From: an uncultured Prevotella sp.
GTDB lineage: Bacteria > Bacteroidota > Bacteroidia > Bacteroidales > Bacteroidaceae
NCBI GenBank assembly: GCA_900551985.1
Contig: URYG01000146.1
Coordinates: forward strand, 1 to 8,169
Length of the DNA: 8,169 nt
Reading direction: 5' to 3'
The notes below the pieces were generated by a model that did not search any database, was not told the origin of the DNA, and worked only from the letters and a program-made list of their open reading frames with translations. Within the stretch, counting starts at the first letter, position 1. Every line of letters begins with the position of its first letter. Of the stretch, positions 5,364-8,169 are shown piece by piece. The position numbers and the translations under genes were made by a program.

Positions 5364-8057
5364 ATGAACAAGAAAACATTATTGGGCGTAGTTTTGATGA
5401 GTGGGCTTTTCGCTCATCCGTTGAGCGCCCGCGATCGCCAGTCTTTTGATAAAGACTGGCTTTTCGTTTTGGCTGATAGTGCCGGTATGCAGAATTCGGA
5501 GTATGCCGATGGGCATTGGCGCCGCCTGAATCTCCCTCACGACTGGGCGATAGAGGGCGATTTCTCTCCATCGAATCCTTCGGGAGCCAGCGGTGGTGCG
5601 CTTCCGGGCGGCATCGGATGGTATCGCAAGCACTTCTCTCTTTCGCCAGACGAGAAGTACGACCGCTTCACCATCACCTTCGATGGCGTGTATATGAACT
5701 CCACCGTCTATATCAACGGCCACAGGCTCGGCACCCGTCCTTACGGCTACAGCACTTTCGAGTACGATCTTACACCTTATATATATAAGAAGGGTGATAA
5801 CGTCATCGCCGTGAAGGTGGATAACAGCGACCAGCCCAACAGCCGCTGGTATTCGGGCTGCGGCATCTACCGCCACGTATGGTTCACCAAGACCCTGAAG
5901 AAGGCGTACATCCCGCAGTGGGGTCAGTATGTTTCTACCACGCCGAAGGGCAACGTAAGGATAAAGGTAGATTATCTTGCTGCCGATAAGCAGGCTAAGC
6001 TCTCCGTCCGCAATACCATCTACGATGCGGCTGGCAAGGTGGTGGCAAGGAGCCAGGGCAGCCAGAGCCAGCAGCTCAAGGTAAGGAAACCGCATCTCTG
6101 GTCTATCGGCAAGGGCTATCTCTATACCGTGAAGAGCGAACTGGTGGTGAATGGCAAGGTGGTGGATACTGCCACTACGAAGACTGCTTTCCGTGATGTG
6201 AGGTTTGATGCCCGGAAGGGTTTCTTCCTCAATGGCGAGAGTATGAAGATCAATGGCGTGTGCGAGCATCACGACTTCGGATGTCTCGGTGCCGCCCTCA
6301 ACGAGGATGCGCTTCATCGCAAGCTCACCATCCTCAGGGATATGGGTGTGAATGCCATCCGAAGCAGTCATAATCCTCCGGCTCCCGAACTCCTGAATAT
6401 GTGTGATTCCATGGGAATCATGGTGATGGACGAGAGCTTTGATATGTGGCGCCGCAAGAAGTCGAATGGCGATTATGCCCGCTTCTTCGATGAATGGCAT
6501 CAGCGTGATCTCTCTGATCTGGTGAAGCGCGACAGGAATCATCCTTGCATCATCATGTGGAGCATCGGCAACGAGGTACTCGAACAGTGGTCGGATGCTG
6601 CGGCAGATACGCTGAGTCTGGAGCAGGCGAATCTCATCCTGAATGCCGGTCATGATGCCTCTACCCTGGCGCATGGCGATGAGTTGAGCGTGAATTCGCT
6701 TCTTACCCGTCATCTGGCAGATATCGTGAAGAAGTATGATCCGTGGGGAAGCCGTCCGGTTACAGCCGGATGCAACGAGCCTGATCCTAAGAATCATCTC
6801 TTCAAGAGCGGTGCCATCGATGTCATCGGATTCAATTATCATCATCAGTGGGCGAAGGATGTTCCTAGGAACTTCCCGGACAAGCCGTTCATCTTCTCCG
6901 AGAGTGTTTCGGCACTCCAGGCACGCGGATATTACCGGATGCCGAGCGACAGCATCTATAAGGCTCCGGTGGAGTGGTGGCTGCCATATACCGATCCATC
7001 CTTCAAGTGTTCGGCGTATGACAATATGCATGCCTCCTGGAGCAGTACGCACGAGGAGACCTGGGATGTGGTGAAGCACAATGATTTCGTGGGCGGACAG
7101 TTTATCTGGACGGGTTTCGATTATATCGGCGAACCGACTCCTTATGCCTATCCAGCCCGCAGCAGTTATTTTGGCGTCATCGACCTGGCAGGTCTTCCTA
7201 AGGACAGCTATTATATGTATCAGAGTGAGTGGACGAAGAAGCCTGTTCTCCATCTCTTCCCTCACTGGAACTGGCTTCCGGGTCAGCAGATAGATATGTG
7301 GTGCTATTACAACCAGGCAGATGAAGTAGAGCTGTTTGTCAATGGCAAGAGCCAGGGTATCCGGAAGAAGAAGATTCATGGAGAGGAAAATACTGGCGCA
7401 GCCAATGCCGTTTCTGCTAAAGCAGCCGCCAAAGCTGCCAAAGCAGCCAATGCTGGTTCCAATGCTGGTGCCGCAAATGCTGGTGCCTTTGATCGCAGTA
7501 CCGAGTACCACGTAATGTGGCGAGTAACTTTCGAGCCAGGCGAAGTAAAGGTTGTAGCGAGAAAGCAGGGCAGGGAGATCTCATCCCAGACCATCAAGAC
7601 AGCCGGTCCTCCTCATCATCTCGTCTTGAAGAAGACCTATCAGAACACCCTTGCCTCCGCTGCCCAGACCCCGTCAGGCGTTCCTGGGGATTTGCAATCT
7701 GGCACCCCGTCAGGCGTTCATACCCCGTCAGGCGTCCCTGGGGATTTGCAATCCGCAGTCAAAAAAGGTTCGACCTCTCTCCCTGGGGATTTGCAATCCC
7801 CAGCATCCCCTACAACCTTCGTAGAAGTAAATGTAGTAGATAAGGATGGCAATCTCTGTCCGAATGCCGAGAACGAGATTTATTTCTCTTCCACCGCCGA
7901 AATCCTGGGCACAGATAACGGCAATCAAACCTCCCTGGAGCGTTTCACCGATCCAAAGAGAAAGGCATTCTTCGGCAAGTGCATCATCGTCTTGCGAGGT
8001 CACGGCACGCTCCGTGCCGAATCCATAGACTTACAACAAGCTACCATCCAATTATAA
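5364..8057 (+). CDS. Secreted GH2 glycosidase, probable beta-galactosidase, with two low-complexity inserts
   Basis: Predicted to hydrolyse terminal beta-galactose, plausibly from xyloglucan side chains, in the periplasm. With ATG5364 the protein has 897 residues and a typical signal peptide (1-22, cleavage near LSA/RD). The frame is open from ATG5313, but the 17 extra codons are mostly the arm of the intergenic inverted repeat, so 5364 is preferred. Domains in order: jelly-roll sugar-binding domain (about 27-175, ending in SRWYSGCGIYRHVWF), Ig-like domain (about 180-275), and barrel (about 281-620) with RSSHNPP (333-339), acid/base E404 in WSIGNE and nucleophile E513 in KPFIFSE. A DUF4982-like domain starts near 614, and a C-terminal Ig-like domain spans about 818-897. 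An Ala-rich insert (679-708) splits the DUF4982-like domain. A repeat block (769-814) sits in the linker before the last domain. Both keep the frame open. It follows GH31 by 107 bp and probably shares its transcript. Beta-galactosidase is inferred from family and neighbour; other GH2 activities remain possible. Confidence 0.92.
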   Translation: MNKKTLLGVVLMSGLFAHPLSARDRQSFDKDWLFVLADSAGMQNSEYADGHWRRLNLPHDWAIEGDFSPSNPSGASGGALPGGIGWYRKHFSLSPDEKYDRFTITFDGVYMNSTVYINGHRLGTRPYGYSTFEYDLTPYIYKKGDNVIAVKVDNSDQPNSRWYSGCGIYRHVWFTKTLKKAYIPQWGQYVSTTPKGNVRIKVDYLAADKQAKLSVRNTIYDAAGKVVARSQGSQSQQLKVRKPHLWSIGKGYLYTVKSELVVNGKVVDTATTKTAFRDVRFDARKGFFLNGESMKINGVCEHHDFGCLGAALNEDALHRKLTILRDMGVNAIRSSHNPPAPELLNMCDSMGIMVMDESFDMWRRKKSNGDYARFFDEWHQRDLSDLVKRDRNHPCIIMWSIGNEVLEQWSDAAADTLSLEQANLILNAGHDASTLAHGDELSVNSLLTRHLADIVKKYDPWGSRPVTAGCNEPDPKNHLFKSGAIDVIGFNYHHQWAKDVPRNFPDKPFIFSESVSALQARGYYRMPSDSIYKAPVEWWLPYTDPSFKCSAYDNMHASWSSTHEETWDVVKHNDFVGGQFIWTGFDYIGEPTPYAYPARSSYFGVIDLAGLPKDSYYMYQSEWTKKPVLHLFPHWNWLPGQQIDMWCYYNQADEVELFVNGKSQGIRKKKIHGEENTGAANAVSAKAAAKAAKAANAGSNAGAANAGAFDRSTEYHVMWRVTFEPGEVKVVARKQGREISSQTIKTAGPPHHLVLKKTYQNTLASAAQTPSGVPGDLQSGTPSGVHTPSGVPGDLQSAVKKGSTSLPGDLQSPASPTTFVEVNVVDKDGNLCPNAENEIYFSSTAEILGTDNGNQTSLERFTDPKRKAFFGKCIIVLRGHGTLRAESIDLQQATIQL
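7398..7487 (+). repeat. In-frame low-complexity Ala/Lys/Asn insert in the GH2 gene
   Basis: Thirty codons (residues 679-708) encode 17 Ala plus Lys, Asn and Gly. The DNA is built from short in-frame repeats: Lys-Ala-Ala units near 7420-7448, then AATGCTGGTTCC at 7449 and AATGCTGGTGCC at 7461 and 7476. It interrupts the DUF4982-like domain between the strand ending near KSQGIRKKK and the one starting at EYHVMWRV, so a surface-loop expansion is likely. Confidence 0.75.
7668..7803 (+). repeat. Palindromic REP-like repeat block inside the GH2 coding sequence
   Basis: Two sequence units alternate. Unit A, ACCCCGTCAGGCGT, occurs identically at 7668-7681, 7704-7717 and 7722-7735. Unit B, CCTGGGGATTTGCAATC, occurs at 7683-7699, 7737-7753 and 7782-7798. 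The third B copy extends into a perfect palindrome (7783-7803) with 9-bp arms CTGGGGATT and AATCCCCAG around TGC. All copies lie in the same codon phase and read as TPSGV and PGDLQS. Spacings between copies are multiples of nine. The block lies in the loop between two beta domains (residues 769-814). Confidence 0.85.
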
Positions 8058-8067
8058 AAACAAAAAA

Positions 8068-8100
8068 AGCATGCCAAAGTCATTTCGACTTTGGCATGCT
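8068..8100 (-). terminator. 14-bp hairpin with T-run on the minus strand, probably bidirectional
   Basis: AGCATGCCAAAGTC (8068-8081) and GACTTTGGCATGCT (8087-8100) pair perfectly around a 5-nt loop. Seven A at 8062-8068 mean that minus-strand transcripts carry seven T at the base of the stem, a canonical intrinsic terminator. On the plus strand the hairpin starts 11 nt after the GH2 stop but is followed by CATTTAAGTT, so termination of the GH2 transcript is plausible but weaker. The orientation implies a transcription unit arriving from the right. Confidence 0.85.
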
Positions 8101-8103
8101 CAT

Positions 8104-8169
8104 TTAAGTTACATACAGCTCGTCACGCCCAGAAGAAGGTAAAGGGGATTCGAAAAACTGTAACTTCTG
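8104..8169 (-). CDS. Possible 3' end of a convergent minus-strand gene (partial, unidentified)
   Basis: On the minus strand one frame is open from the window edge for 21 codons, ending in GRDELYVT and TAA at 8106-8104. That stop is 3 nt before the terminator hairpin with its minus-strand T-run, which is the position expected for a gene end. However, the other two minus-strand frames are also open for 14 and 19 codons before stopping, so the frame is not proven. The segment is too short to assign a family, and an RNA gene ending here is also possible. Confidence 0.35.
   Translation of the reverse strand, partial: QKLQFFESPLPSSGRDELYVT

Noticed and set aside
5379..7511. A 710-codon open frame on the minus strand across the GH2 gene
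   Set aside because: It lies opposite a well-supported GH2 enzyme with all motifs intact, its translation shows no recognisable domain, and it is a codon-bias shadow of the plus-strand gene.
7668..7803. Repeat block as a CRISPR array
   Set aside because: The repeats are 14-17 nt, unevenly spaced, in frame within an enzyme gene, and there are no spacers of constant length or cas genes.
8106..8166. AAGTTACA and TGTAACTT inverted repeat resembling a tRNA acceptor stem or element end, with TTCGAA nearby
   Set aside because: The span is only 61 nt, no T-arm, anticodon arm or D-arm pairs properly on either strand, and an 8-bp inverted repeat can occur by chance.

Overview
The window looks like a fragment of a polysaccharide utilisation locus (PUL) from a Prevotella/Segatella-like member of the Bacteroidota. 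The reasons are a hybrid two-component regulator of the type found in Bacteroidota, a matching TAnnTTTG promoter upstream of an enzyme gene, A-rich leaders without clear Shine-Dalgarno sites, and Sec-exported GH31 and GH2 glycosidases side by side. The genus is an inference from overall sequence style and was not tested.

Layout, left to right. Bases 14-2119 (+) hold the C-terminal half of a hybrid two-component system (HTCS) regulator: end of the periplasmic Y_Y_Y domain, membrane helix, HisKA, HATPase, receiver and AraC-type DNA-binding domain. Its periplasmic sensor part is missing, and an in-frame TAG stands just before the open frame. Two hairpins follow its stop codon (2118-2188), then a promoter (2205-2234). 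Bases 2302-5256 (+) encode a secreted GH31 enzyme with a PA14 insert, best read as an alpha-xylosidase. A 107-bp gap is largely filled by an imperfect inverted repeat (5265-5344). Bases 5364-8057 (+) encode a secreted GH2 enzyme, probably a beta-galactosidase. A strong hairpin (8068-8100) follows. Its T-run lies on the minus strand, and the last 66 bases may be the 3' end of a convergent minus-strand gene.

How the genes may work together: a GH31 alpha-xylosidase next to a GH2 beta-galactosidase is the pairing known from the Bacteroides ovatus xyloglucan locus. There galactose is removed from xyloglucan oligosaccharide side chains and the exposed xylose is then cleaved in the periplasm. The HTCS would sense an oligosaccharide and activate the locus. 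The substrate assignment is inferred; no SusC/SusD pair or endo-xyloglucanase lies in the window.

The least ordinary part is the C-terminal end of the GH2 gene. It carries two low-complexity inserts: an Ala/Lys/Asn stretch built from short in-frame repeats, and a block of in-frame palindromic DNA repeats that resembles an intergenic REP-like element now translated as part of the enzyme. No clearly new multi-gene system is visible.
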